Shown piece by piece: positions 9,571 to 20,593 of a DNA stretch of 25,667 nt (position 1 is its first letter; each line of letters begins with the position of its first letter). The position numbers and the translations under genes are program-made. The stretch spans positions 1 through 25,667 of the forward strand of contig JANBPK010001599.1 in assembly GCA_027579435.1 (NCBI GenBank), written 5' to 3'. The notes under the pieces are model-generated. The model was not told the origin of the DNA. It did not search any database and was given only the letters and a program-made list of their open reading frames with translations. This stretch comes from Candolleomyces eurysporus (Eukaryota > Basidiomycota > Agaricomycetes > Agaricales > Psathyrellaceae).

Positions 9571-10225
9571 ACTCATTCGCTTTCGTTCATTCCGCTACCG
9601 CTTTCGACAATTATTTAAATCCACGACACTCACGACCTGCATCTTCGTATGTAATCTAGATGTATTTTTATTCGATTATATCTTTTGCGATCACATTAAT
9701 CGCATCGTACTTGACGGGTTATCTTTACTCCCTACCTTTCGCTCTCTTATCCCTTCCTTCCTTTTTTTTTAGACCGTGCTCGTGCCCCAAGCGTCAAATG
9801 GCGTACAGTGACTCGAATAGCCGGCGATTTCCTTACTGTATCTCGTACCAGCCCTCCCGTCACACCCTCCGGTTAATGACTGATTCGCTCCTTCGAATTT
9901 CCCTGTGACCGTCTGACTCTCCTCGAACTTCATACAGCGCGTCCGCCAGGTGTGTACCTCTTCCATGTGATAATGGCTATGCATAGTGGGCATTGTTTCG
10001 CCATCAGTGATCGTAATCAGTTCTACCTGGGTGACAAGTGGAGGATCATTCAACGTAAAACATACACGAGGCTCAACGGGAACTGAAATAGGACAAGAAA
10101 CAATGAGCGCTCAACTCTTTGCCTCATGCCATAACACCCCGTCGCAGGTGAGCCCGCGACTTGCTTCTCTTCACCCTCATATATACCTATGGATCAAACC
10201 GCTTGCAGGTGTTTCGAGTTGAACA
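9571..10225. other. Intergenic/promoter and leader of membrane protein copy 1
   Basis: No gene is seen. The stretch is a diverged duplicate of 11660-12215. The motif CAACGTAAAACATACACGAGGCTC (from 10051) corresponds to CAATATAAAACGTGCACGAG (from 12021) in copy 2, where the TATA box is intact. A likely 5' leader intron spans 10148-10208 (GTGAGC...GCAG) just before the ATG at 10226; the same intron is conserved in copy 2. Confidence 0.6.
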
Positions 10226-11519
10226 ATGTCGACTAGCAATGGCCCGCTGCGACTATCCACCTCTGCATCCCAACAAGCACGAGAATCGGCATGGCTAGTC
10301 GGAGCCTTTCTGGCTTCCTCTGCATACGGTGTCGTCCTGGCCCTGTTCGTGCTCAACTTCTATCTCCTCCTACGACGCGTTCGGTCAGACTTTCCTCACT
10401 ACGGGAGAAAGAGGAACACGGCGGTGATAGTCCTCCTAGTGTTCATCACTGTCGAGTTTTTGTCCGCAACATTGACAATGGTGTCCCATGTGGCGAAGTC
10501 GAGATTGGCATTTGTTGTTCATCGGGACGACTATCCTGGGGGTCCGGCGACGTACCAAGAGAAGACTCTTGGCGAACCGATGAGTACGCTGGGGATAGCC
10601 TCGACTTTACTCATCAACTGGTCGTCTGATGGACTTTTGGTGAGTCCCTATGTTGCATCCATCCCGTTCTTAGGCTAACCTGGCGTCTCTTCGTAGCTAT
10701 GGAGGTGTATGGCATTTTACAAGAGTGCATATTTCCGTGGATCAAAGGCGATTTTTGCTGTCCCATGTATTATGTATATATTGTCCATCGGTGAGTAGTA
10801 CTCCTTCAACGCTCATTTTTTCAAGCTCCCTTACCCGGAACCGCACCTTACCAGGTACTGGCATTACGATTAACGTCCTCCTGGTCCGCCGAGCGACTTC
10901 AGCACTCAGCACCCTGATCATCCTCTACGGTTCCCTAGCCGTCGGACTCAACGTCCTCCTCACACTCATGATTATCATTCGCCTGTCACTCCTCCGACGA
11001 AAAATCGCTCGAACACTTGGTACCGCCAGAATGTCCCAGTACACGAGTATCATCGCCATGCTCGTCGAATCCGCATCTATCTTCGTCTTCGCCGTGTTAC
11101 TGTATATCATCCCGCTGGGCTTGCGGAGTGTGGTGGCCGTTGTGCCAATGATTGTGATGAATATGGTGCAAGTTATCAGCTCGTTCATGATCATCTACAG
11201 GGTGGCGCAGGGGACGACCAACTTGGATGCACATGATGATATGAGCCGGATTATTGGGCAGGACATCGGGAATGCTGGGGTGGCGTCCAGGGGAAGGGTG
11301 TCAGTTATTCGGTTCGCAATACCATCTGGAGTGTCTATCTCCTGTGAAGAGGGTCTGGGATGCGACGTGGTGGAAGGAGAGAAGGCGATCAGGAGGCCAA
11401 GGGACGACTCCGATTCTGGTCGGAGGTCATCTGAGGAAGTCATGGAGTCGTGGCAGGAAAAGGACGTGTCGGATATTCGATCAGGGCAGACAAGGCAAAA
11501 CGCCGCACATTCCCTATAA
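10226..11519 (+). CDS. Seven-helix membrane protein, tandem copy 1
   Basis: The model is join(10226..10639, 10697..10790, 10855..11519), 390 aa, with introns of 57 and 64 bp at the same positions as in copy 2. About seven hydrophobic segments are visible: near residues 22-49, 64-86, 121-138, 155-175, then GSLAVGLNVLLTLMIIIRL, YTSIIAMLVESASIFVFAV, and VVPMIVMNMVQVISSFMII. The N-terminus is short and polar. The C-terminal tail of about 110 residues is hydrophilic, Ser/Arg/Glu-rich and probably cytosolic. The pattern (WSSDGLL-LWRC, GLNVLLTLMI, YTSI.AMLVESA) matches a large mushroom family of seven-helix proteins of unknown function that look receptor-like. There is no signal peptide. Ligand and role are unknown. 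Between the copies the transmembrane core is well conserved and the tail diverges most. The TATA box of this copy appears degraded compared with copy 2. Confidence 0.9.
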
Positions 11520-12215
11520 AAACGTGCATCAAGATAATGGCTATTCCCGACCTTCAGTTGCCTCGCTCATTTAATTGCTTTACAGCACTTGCCTTCCATC
11601 ATCTTGCCTCGCACCCGCAATATAAATTCCACTGTACTCCATCATACCACCAGACTATTCGCTTTATCTATCTTCCCTTCTAATGCATTCAATTGACGAC
11701 GCTCACGACCTGTAATTGTAATTTAGATCTTATCTTTATCTTATTATTTCTCTTGCGACTGCACGTTGATTCCTCTTTCTGCCTTTGGACAGACCACATC
11801 GCTTGACGCTCGGAACTAACACCAGCTCCTAAAGTCAGACGGCGAGCACTCTCCCCACAAGTCATCGACGATGGCCTCACGGTAGTATGTAGCTTTTGTG
11901 ACACGACGCTGGGTTTTGTCTCCCGTACGCGCCGCCGATCACCCCTGCACTCGTTTCAATTGCGGGCTTGACATCAGTGATATGTGACCTGGCCCAAGTG
12001 AATAACACTATCGCATCATTCAATATAAAACGTGCACGAGGCTCGAGCCTCGACAGGATTAAAATACTCCAAGTACAAGGCGAGCCGTGCTCGGCTCTTT
12101 ACTCGTCCTGTCACACCTCGATGGTAGGTGAGCCCTTACCTTACTTCTCCTCACCCTCCTTCGTATATAACTATCCTTGAAACCGTCCGTAGGTGCTTCG
12201 ATTTCAGCTTGAACA
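11520..12215. other. Intergenic/promoter and leader of membrane protein copy 2
   Basis: No gene is seen. The stretch holds the duplicate of the 8797-gene tail (about 11555-11670), a TATA box TATAAAA at 12024-12030 and a conserved leader intron at 12128-12192 (GTGAGC...GTAG). The ATG follows at 12216. Confidence 0.6.
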
Positions 12216-13483
12216 ATGCCGACCAACCCACTACAACTCTCCCCCTCTGCATCTCAAGAAGCTCGAGAGTCAGGATGGTTAATCGGAGCCTTCCTCTCTT
12301 CCTCAGCGTACGGTGTTGTCTTGGCACTGTTCGTACTCAACTTTTACCTCTTGCTCCAACGCGCTCGGTCAAGTTCTCCCAAGCACCGAACGAGGAGAGA
12401 TTTCTCGGTGATGGTGCTCTTGGCTTTTATCACTGTCGAATTCATATCTGCGACCTTGTCAATGGCGTCGCATGTGGAAAAGTCACGGTTGGCGTTTGTA
12501 GTTCATAGAGACGACTATCCTGGTGGTCCGGCAGCATACCAGAATGAAACTCTACATGAACCGATGAGTACGTTGGGACTGGCGCTGTTGTTAGTTATCA
12601 ATTGGTCGTCTGATGGACTCTTGGTGAGTGCCTCTGGTCATCTGCTTATCCGTTATGTGCTCACGCTGGATTCCTCTCCCAGCTATGGAGATGCTTTGCG
12701 TTTTACAAGAGCGCATCATTCCCTGGGTCGAGGCTAATCTTCTTCATCCCATGCATCATGTATATTCTTTCGATCGGTGAGCCATAAAATGAACTCGATT
12801 GTTTGAGGCTGCGCTCACTTTGAAGCACTTTACCAGGCTGCGGCATTGCAATTAACGTCTTCTTCCGCCAACAGGCTCCTTTTCTCAACCCTGTCGTCAT
12901 CGTCTACGGCTCGCTCTCAGTGGGACTCAACGTCCTACTCACGCTGATGATCATTATTCGCCTGGTCATCCTCCGACGATCCATCATGAAAGCTCTCGAT
13001 GGCACCGAACACTTCGGAAGCCTATCTCAATACACCTCCGTCATTGCCATGCTCGTCGAATCCGCATCCATCTTCGTGGTTGCGGTCCTACTTTTCATCA
13101 TCCCGTTGGGTTTGCAGAGTGTGGTTGCAATTGCACCGATGATCATGTTGAATATGGTGCAGGTGATTAGTTCATTTATGATTATCTATAGGGTCGCGCA
13201 GGGTACGACGAAGCTGGATGCACACGATGATATGAGTAGGGTTTTTGGGCAGGATGCCGAGAATACTGGGGTGGCTTCAAGGGGAAAGGTGTCGGTTATT
13301 CGGTTTGCAAGGCCGCCGGGGACACCGACACCGAGGGAGGAGGGCTCTGGGTGTGACGCAGTGGTGGAAGTGGATGAAAAGGGAGCCAAGACACCGAGGG
13401 GCTCGGTGTCATATCAGAGGTCTTCTGAAGAGAGAATGGACTCAGAGAGGGAGATACCGAGCCCAGGGCTACCCGCGCCTTGA
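11555..13483. repeat. Tandem duplication, unit 2
   Basis: This is the second unit of the membrane-protein duplication. It begins right after the stop of copy 1 with sequence matching the 3' end of the 8797 gene, which places the breakpoint. The coding exons match throughout. The right edge is at or soon after the stop codon. Confidence 0.8.
12216..13483 (+). CDS. Seven-helix membrane protein, tandem copy 2
   Basis: The model is join(12216..12623, 12683..12776, 12837..13483), 382 aa. Introns are 59 and 60 bp, in the same positions and phases as copy 1. Exon 1 encodes the N-terminus and the first three helices, exon 2 (94 nt in both copies) the LWRC segment and the fourth helix, and exon 3 the last three helices and the polar tail. 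The loop RDDYPGGPA and the core GLNVLLTLMIIIRL are identical or nearly so in the two copies. The tail is Pro/Ser/Glu-rich and differs from copy 1. The copy looks functional: intact frame, TATA box and leader intron. It belongs to the same mushroom-expanded seven-helix family; function unknown. Confidence 0.9.
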
Positions 13484-14142
13484 GCCAGAGATGAAACGAG
13501 GGTGAGTGAGATTTAATTTGACCGCGTTCAATCTGTCCTGATACAATGCAAAAAGTTGTGTAAGACTACTTTTGTTTGAACCGGGACCAAGACTCATTAC
13601 TGGTCAACAGCGCATTATCCTGGGGCTTCCGAGTCTAAGCCCGCCTTATATTTCGCAGACCGCTGGGTCGAAAGGCCCAGCAGTGATTTTCAGGCTCGGG
13701 AAATCATCCTTATCCAGGAGGAGCAATAGGCCTAGGAGCCATCCGACCATGAAACTAAATTTTCCAGTTCGAACGGGAACCGTAAAATCATGTTTTTCTA
13801 TACGATTACTTGGAGCAGTAGAGATTTTAAATGCTAGACAATATTCACGAGAAATCTTGGGTCTGCACCAAGGTGTCTACTGGGGATGATTAGCCCGAAC
13901 GATATACAGGCTTGGAGTCCGGAATGCCATCTTTATCCAGGGCTGCATGATCCAGTCGTCAACTCAAGAGCAAACACTAAGAAAGAAGCGCTCCAACTTA
14001 CCGAAACACTTGCAAGCCTCTGTCAATGACTAATATAACCCCGTAGCGACAACCATAGGTGGCATATTCCCCGACCGATCCCAATTCATAACTTCGTAGA
14101 TGTGCTTGCTAAACGCGTCGGTATAATTGTACAGTGTGTAGC
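13484..14142. other. Intergenic region
   Basis: No supported gene. A frame at 13572-13889 has no recognisable features. The minus strand was read for the missing C-lobe of the kinase-like fragment at 14143-14445; no catalytic-loop or DFG-like motif was seen. Confidence 0.5.
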
Positions 14143-14445
14143 TCACAGAAGCTGGATGGGCTTCATGACAAGATAATGCCACTTGTCCCAAAAGAAGCAT
14201 TCGTAGACCTCTGGAATGCGTGGTGCACTTGGATCTGAGCTCTTGAGTGCCGCAGCATAGACAAAAGATTGTGTATCAGCTTTGTTAGAGACGCTGGGGT
14301 CGTTATGATTGAATTGGACGACATAATCATCGAATTGGACGACACGGGGACCGCTGAAGTCTTGCGCGGCAACGTGAACGGCGGGACGGCATCGCTCAAC
14401 GATCTCGGCTTGGTATGGGTTGAGAGACTGAATCGACTCGGACAT
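14143..14445 (-). pseudogene. Kinase-like protein, N-lobe fragment
   Basis: An open frame of 100 aa starts MSESIQSLNPYQAEIVERC and ends shortly after YLVMKPIQLL. The order of segments (strand PRVVQFDDYVVQF, helix with ADTQSFVYAAL, RIPEVYECFF, hinge-like YLVMKPI) matches the start of a mushroom family of kinase-like/aminoglycoside-phosphotransferase-like proteins, normally near 280 aa. The residue after VV in the strand that usually carries the ATP-binding Lys is Gln here. Everything after the hinge (catalytic loop, metal-binding Asp) is missing. A 38 bp intron (14109-14146) could extend the frame by about 28 residues, but they do not resemble a C-lobe. An acceptor-like CAG just before the ATG suggests an upstream leader intron. 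Most likely a truncated relic; a short expressed protein cannot be excluded. Confidence 0.5.
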
Positions 14446-14973
14446 TTCCGCCTGAGAAGAAGTTTGATGAGCACACGGTCAAAGGAAAAACGTGAAGAGT
14501 GAGACCGAATGAATGAGTACCACGGGGAACACCAGAGGTTAGTATGCTTTCGCTGGTTTGTCGAATGAGAAAAGTGACAAAGGCGACGCTAATTCGGCGC
14601 AGAAACAAGCGCACATAAATAAAGGTAGGTCACAAGTTCTTTCAGTCATTTGGGATGCTCCTTGCACCTGCTGTACTGGGACACTCTGTCCTACGAACTG
14701 CGCTCGCTCAAACCACCCCAGTCGATGTTGTCCATGTTACTGAACGTCGCGTAACCCTCATAGGGCAGAAAATTGTATATTAGTGGGTTTACTGACCAGG
14801 ACGAGGCGATTACGGATAGGTTCTAGCGATTGGAATCTTGGATAGTCTATCGCAGAAAAACCGGTAGAACTGTATCCTAGTTGAAAGGAGGTAGCTTCAT
14901 GTACGTATTGTGGTAGTAGTATCTACGGAATTGGTCATACAACTAACATCGGGTATTAAAAGATACAGACATA
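14446..14973. other. Intergenic region
   Basis: No gene is seen. It should contain the upstream region of the kinase-like fragment and the 3' untranslated region of NACHT copy A. Short open frames here lack support. Confidence 0.5.
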
Positions 14974-17077
14974 CTACGATATGTCCTTTTGACGAGCAAG
15001 CATGAACATATTCTCAATCACTGGCCGATCTCCCCACGAGTAAAGCAAAACACGTTGCTCAAGTTCCCCAAAGAGCTCCCTTTGCTCCTCGAGAAGGCAC
15101 CTCAAAGCCTTGACAACATTGTCGAAAGCGGGTGCACGATGTTCGGAGATCTGTACCATATAAATACCTAGGTCATCTGCGAACTGGGGAACAGGAATGG
15201 TATACAGGCGATGGCTGGCGAAATAGTCCGGATGAAGAACATGCAGGAAGAATTTTTCCGCGGAGGATCGAAGGTGCAACAGGGCGTCTTCGACGAGAGT
15301 TGCGCAAGCGGAAAACGACATGTCGCGGACGATAAAGTTTTGAGTGGGATGATACAAATCCTGGAGGCACCACCACAAATTAATACTCCATGTATCTTGA
15401 CCTATTAGATTCTGAACAAAGTAAGCTGTGAGATCAATTTTACGCAGTGCTTTGAGCAGTGGCGATGGGTCATCTTCTTCAGAGGGTCTCCACTTTTGCC
15501 AAAGACCTACCCATTCCCGCACCGCAAATTTGAGATGCTCCTCGCAAACCTGACCATCAATAGTTATCGCCAACAATGACTCCAAACACCCCGCAAGCAA
15601 CCTACTAACACCCTTCTGAACATTGAGCGTCATGTCCGGGAAGATTTGAGGCTCAGCCTCCAAGAATTCAGCAAACGAAGAATGATAAAAGAAGGATGGA
15701 TTGTTGCAGCTTCCATCATCTTGGTCCGACAAGCGAATCACAGCGTGAAGTGGTCGGAGGGCGTTGATTCCACGGTTAAGAGGTCGCCCGGAGAGGCGAT
15801 CCAGGACGTTGAAGGCAGGGTGGAGCCCCATTTTGAGCGATAGGTGTCCTCTAGCCGCGAGTATCTCTTCGAGTACCCGTACCATGATGGTCCGATGTGT
15901 TCGTGGACATGACCGTAAGACTTGGTGGTAGAGCTCATGAAGCGAGGAGAATGGAGTAGAGTGGGCGAGGTCTGAAGCGGGATTGGACTCGCTGTTCAGA
16001 ATATCCTCAAGTCGCTGACGTGGATCGTCGTATGGGTCGGCCATATGACGGATAACAGTCGAGGCGTAGAGCATGTGGCCACCTGTTCTCCATACAAAGC
16101 GTTGAACAATATCTTCCCCGGGCCACGGCGGCCGACCTTCCAAGGATTCCGCGATTTGAGCTAATTCATCCCTGACGAATTTCTCCACATCCTTCACATG
16201 ATCTCCAACTTGGTAGAGGTCCAACGTCTCCGTAACGGCTCGAAAGAACCCGGATTCGATGTGTTGCCTGATCCACGGTTCCGGCCTGCTGAGAATGAGG
16301 AAGCATAGGGGGAGGTTGTGGGACTGAAGGGAGAAAATGAGATCGAGCACGCGAATCTGAACACCTTCTTGGTCCTCCGCGTACTGCTTTTCGACACGTG
16401 ACTCCTGGTCCGAATTAATACACTCGTCGACCCCATCGACGATAACCAATCGATGAGGTACATCTTCTAGCTCGCCAAGGGATCGAAACGGGTCGACGAT
16501 GAGCTTCATGAGCTGAACTTCGAGTGCTTTGTTGAGGACCATCGGATTTTGCTTCACGGCAGCTTCAATGTGAGGGGCGAGTTCAGGGATGGAAATAGCA
16601 AGCTGATACGCCAAGGTGATGATGAAGCGTGCAGGACTATTACGTTCTGGGGAAGACCTCCAGAAAAAGAACGTGGCACCGACGGGGTTAAATTCCAGGT
16701 CCATCCGGCTTTCTAGTTTCTTCGATATGGTCCCCGCGACAGCAGTCTTGCCGTAGCCTGCAGGAGCATGAACCCACATGACTTTCTTCGTTGGCGGGAC
16801 CTCGAACCCGTACCAAGCCTCGATCCGGCTTATGACGACCTCGCGAGTACCTTCGTGACACAAAGGCGGTGGGTATCGCTCTTCCGAGTCGTGCATGGCG
16901 CTGGTAGCCGAGTGCTTGTGCAGGTACTGCAGCGCTAAACCGCAAGAACCTTGTGTCATCCCATTCTCCACACTAGATGGCGTTCATTCACGTACCATCA
17001 CCCTTAGAAATGTAAGTGTTGGATATGACGTTCGCCACAAAGTATCTGGCCTTCTTGAAATAAGAAGCACTAGGCAT
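14974..17077 (-). CDS. NACHT-domain NTPase (STAND/NLR-like), copy A, intact
   Basis: The model is complement(join(14974..16934, 16996..17077)), 680 aa. Exon 1 (82 nt, MPSASYFKKARYFVANVISN...) was found by homology to the first exons of copies C and D; its 61 bp intron joins in phase at the same site (GATG/GT...AG/CG). The NACHT domain covers about residues 60-260: Walker A APAGYGKT at 84-91, Walker B RLVIVDGVDE at 189-198, and the downstream FLILSRPEPWI motif. After it comes a helical region of about 400 residues with no recognisable WD40, ankyrin or TPR repeats. Such signal-transducing NTPases are greatly expanded in mushrooms and are linked to non-self recognition and programmed cell death in fungi generally; the role of this one is unknown. 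It is the longest of the four copies here and has no break. Without exon 1 the frame could start at an ATG inside the intron (16971), which is judged less likely. Confidence 0.9.
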
Positions 17078-17947
17078 TATGGTGATACGCGGACAAGATA
17101 AGGATCGATAACATCAAGCGCTCAGTCGTGACCGTCGAGTGAGACGGTCACAACTTCGTGTGAACTAAAATGTGACCTGACATGAGCGCTAATCGCGCGC
17201 TTCTCGAACCTCTTCTCGATGCAATGTCCCTCTAGACATACAGAGACTCAGGGTGCAGTCTTCTTGTTGATCGAAGTTGTCAAAAGGGTGTGGGGGATAT
17301 TCACTGGCATGAACTTGAGCCATACTGGACTGGACTATAGGGATGCAACGGGATTTGGGGCGTGACATTTTGCGCACTGTAGGATTAGGCAATTGGCCGG
17401 CCGATAGGCGTTACATCTCCAGAATCGGCCAACACCCCGTCGCACCCTTCCCAAACCGTCGATACCTGCATATACATGACAGGAGTTGAATTTATGACTA
17501 CATCTGCATTTGAAAACCAAAATTTTGAGCTTGCTTTCAGGTTCGCCTCGCATCTAGTGTTTTGAGCACGAGAACAATGTCACAGCTACAGCCCACCAGC
17601 GGCAAAGGCATTATGCAAGTTCTTGACATTCGCATTACTCGACTCTCGCTTCTTTCCAAACATTTGCCATTTTCCAAACATTTACCATCGACAAAGACGT
17701 CTGCAATAGTGTCGACGGTCAAAACCCAGCAAACTCAGTCTTTGAGTATGACATTCGGGGACAATCCTTTGGCTGTTGCTGCCGGACACATTGACAAGAT
17801 ATTGACAGTGCCTTTGTTTTCTTTGAGCCAACTGAGAATATTTGGGCCTACGTTGCTGCTGGTGTTAGGATACGAGTGTAGAATACATTGATCTGCATTG
17901 AGTATTTTATGCACACTTATATTAGACAATGAGCCCTGCTATACGCG
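17078..17947. other. Intergenic region between NACHT copies A and B
   Basis: No supported gene. It includes the promoter side of copy A. A short direct repeat around TTTCCAAACATTTGCCA / TTTCCAAACATTTACCA lies at about 17656-17690. Frames at 17562-17891 and others show no motif. Confidence 0.5.
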
Positions 17948-19424
17948 TTACCGGTTCGTCCCTGCAGTCCGGTACTGTGATAAGCGTTCATCAAATCCGC
18001 GAAACGGGAGACATACACGATACGCTAGCAATGGTTGGTGAGATAGTTGTGATAAAAGAGGTGCAAGGGACGTGCAAACAGAAAATGACTTGTCGAGGAC
18101 GATAAAGTTTTGAGCTGGATGATGCAGACCCTGAAGGCTGTTCCACAAACAGAGTTTCGGCCGCCTGACTTGGAACTTTCACATTCTGGACAAAGCAAAT
18201 AGTGTGATTCGAGTGTGATCAACTTCAAGTAACGCCTTGGCGTCTCCAACAGGTTTTTATTAAAGCCAAAGAATTGACCCATTCACCAGGCAAAATTTGA
18301 GTGTTCCTCGTCAGTTTAACCACCCACCTTCACGGCTGACAACGACTTTGAACACCCCGCAAGCAACCTGTTGGTGCACTTCTGAACATTAAGCCTGACA
18401 TCCTGCGAGAACGGCATTCGTAAATGACAGCATGAACGGATGGAACTGCCTTGGTTCCACGCCCGACAGTTCGCCCTGAGATGCGGTCAAGGGTGTTGGT
18501 GGTGCGGTGGCCCCCGATTCCTGGCGGGAAAAGTCTCAGCTTGCCGAGGGTTCTTCGAGATCTCCCCCGTTCAAGAAGACACGACCGTATGATGTAAATA
18601 GAGCTTGAGCAGGGAGGATAAAGGCGCTGAGTCTGCAGAACCATGAGTGGAACAGGAGGGGTTTTTTTGCAACCGTTGACGTGGACGAAACATCAATGCG
18701 ACGGATATCAGTGGAGGTGGCCGCCTCTCAAAATGTTTAACGAGACATTTGCCGGGCCGCTGTTCATCGTCAGTTGGCGGTTGGTCCAGATCCGTGAAAT
18801 GATCCCCGACCGGGACCTTAGACCTCCGTGACGACTTTTAGTGATCCGAACTAAATATGCCGCTTGATCCATGGCTTCGGCCTGTTGAGAATGAGGAAGC
18901 ATAGGGAAAGATTCTGGGAGTGGAGAGTGTAGATGAGATCGAGGACCTTGATTTGAATGCGCTCTTGGTCTTCTGCAAACTGCTTCTCGACGCGCGACTC
19001 CTGGTCCGAGTTGATGCACTCGTCGAGTCCAACGCGATAATTAGTGGATCAGGCATGTTTTCTCTCGCCAAATAATTTGAACGGCTCGGCTGAATTTCGA
19101 GTCGAGAACCATGGGATTTCGCTTCACTACCGCTTGGGTGCGAGGANCGAGCTCGGGGATTGATATGAGTTGGTACGCCAAGGCGATGATGAAGCGCGCG
19201 GGACTGTTGCGCTGTCCTCCAGAAGAAGAATGTAAGTTAAATTTCGGTCCGCACGACCTTCTAAACTGTCCCCGCCGCCGCCGTCCTATGAGGAATAATC
19301 TTCTCTGGAGGAGTTTAGAGCCCATACCAGGGCCTATAGTCATCTCCCGAGTACCTTCGTGACCGATCTTTTGACTTGGGCATGGCGCCGGTGGCCAAGG
19401 GTTTGTGTAGGACGCGCTAATCAA
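17948..19424 (-). pseudogene. NACHT-domain NTPase, copy B, decayed
   Basis: Pieces of the same NACHT family appear in order on the minus strand but in different frames. They are YLHKPLATGAM and HEGTRE near 19345-19400, RNSPARFIIALAYQL and KRNPMVL near 19110-19210, a Walker B-side segment (LDECINSDQESRVEKQ) near 18980-19025, LCFLILNRPKPWIKRHI near 18855-18905, RISGRTVGRG near 18470, and a C-terminal HHPAQNFIVLDKSFSVC near 18070-18130. The Walker A region is destroyed (stops near 19260-19310) and several segments are missing, so the locus is shorter than copy A. No first exon was found. An ambiguous base lies at 19147. It has the same orientation as copy A. This is a clear, old pseudogene. Confidence 0.88.
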
Positions 19425-19888
19425 TGATCAATTTATCACTTCAATGTCTGCGCGGCTTCAGTTCGGCGATAAACTGACCGTCGGAGCTGTAGTTGTTAAA
19501 CGTTAGGTTTGCCAGAGAAATATACAAGTACGATGAATTGGACATGGTGGAAGGGATATAGATAGATGTCGGCCGGTCTGGCCAACTGGGGCCTGTCTGC
19601 GACCCGAAAAGGAAACGACGGCTTGTGAGTCAAACACGGGCAAAATGGTGAGGTCATCTGCCATGGCTGTGCACCGCATCGCATTTCGCTCCAAAACCGA
19701 CACACGAATGGTTACGTGCCTGTCCATTTTTGATCGTGAACGGCACCTAAAACTTTGCTTCTCTTCTCTTTCTCATCTAGCATTCTCATTCTCTTTCCAC
19801 TTTCTCCTTTTTTCTCTTCTTCTCTGCGCTACATACATTTGGAACAGACTCAGTGTTGGGATCGTTTATTCCTCGAAATCAACCGGTG
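19425..19888. other. Upstream region of the small membrane protein gene, CT-rich leader
   Basis: No gene is seen on either strand. The last part, about 19757-19828, is a strongly pyrimidine-rich tract (CTTCTCTTCTCTTTCTC and similar), typical of fungal promoters and leaders, located 60-130 bp before the ATG at 19889. Confidence 0.5.
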
Positions 19889-20593
19889 ATGGCCTTGTAA
19901 GTCCACAAATCATCATCTAGCTTTGGGCTTTACCGCTTACACGTATGCTAGGTCCGATCTCCTTGTGTTCGTCATCGTACGTTGTCCTCCACCCCTGCCA
20001 TAAGCCAGGCTCAAGACTAACCTTGCGAACCTCAACAAACCATGTATTAGTTCGTTGGCGTAGTTGGAGCCGTCATCTATGGCGTTATGTTGGCTTCAAA
20101 ATCTATTGACGCTGGAGTTGCGAGCACGAAAGAGAGGTGCGCCATCATCACTATCATCCTGGTCGAGTAAATAACGACTCTTCTCGTTCCTTGGTTTCAT
20201 TTACAGCCTCAAAGCCAGGGGTCTTGACGTCTCTGCAACAGGCGTGTCGATGCGCTCAGACAAGAGATTCGACAGGCAGGACTACGTGGACGCAACACAG
20301 CGGTACGTTTCTAGTTTCTATTCAATTCCTGTCGCTCACCCTCCCGCTCCTTCCACGTTCATTCGCGCCCACTTTGAACCACAATGAAACTTACAAACAG
20401 GGGCATTATAAATGTCATGGAGGCCTCCTCATTCCGCAAAAATGTTTCAGCAGATGGCACTTCCCAACACGCTTCTACTCCCGTCCTCGAACGCATCGAA
20501 CGCACTAGTTCACATATGAGCACCAACAGCACAAGCAGCCTCGAAAAGAAGAAGAAAAAGGGCATTTTCTCCAAAAAGCGTGTCGACTCGTAA
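19889..20593 (+). CDS. Small single-pass membrane protein, five exons
   Basis: The model is join(19889..19896, 19952..19976, 20051..20136, 20207..20302, 20401..20593), 135 aa. Introns are 55, 74, 70 and 98 bp, all GT-AG, and every junction keeps the frame. The first two coding exons are only 8 and 25 nt. The N-terminus starts MALSDLLVFVI and continues hydrophobic to about residue 26, giving one transmembrane segment with almost no N-terminal tail. The rest is polar; the C-terminus holds a run of five Lys followed by GIFSKKRVDS, so a basic cytosolic tail is likely. I recognise no named domain; the intricate exon structure and intact frame argue for a conserved gene. It lies between NACHT copies B and C on the same strand as C. 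Function unknown. Confidence 0.85.

Larger units (their letters stand above)
9475..11519. repeat. Tandem duplication, unit 1 (membrane protein gene plus upstream region)
   Basis: Sequence from about 9475 matches from about 11555 in the same order: a CCTCGCTCAT word, a segment ending in CCATCATAC, a CTCACGACCTG segment, the promoter, a 5' leader intron and the coding exons. Matching words lie 1.99-2.08 kb apart, so small indels occurred since duplication. The left edge lies inside the 3' end (last intron and exon) of the 8797 gene. Confidence 0.8.

Noticed and set aside
17562..17891. 109 aa open frame between NACHT copies A and B
   Set aside because: No motif or homology to neighbours; contains a small direct repeat and is overlapped by antisense frames.
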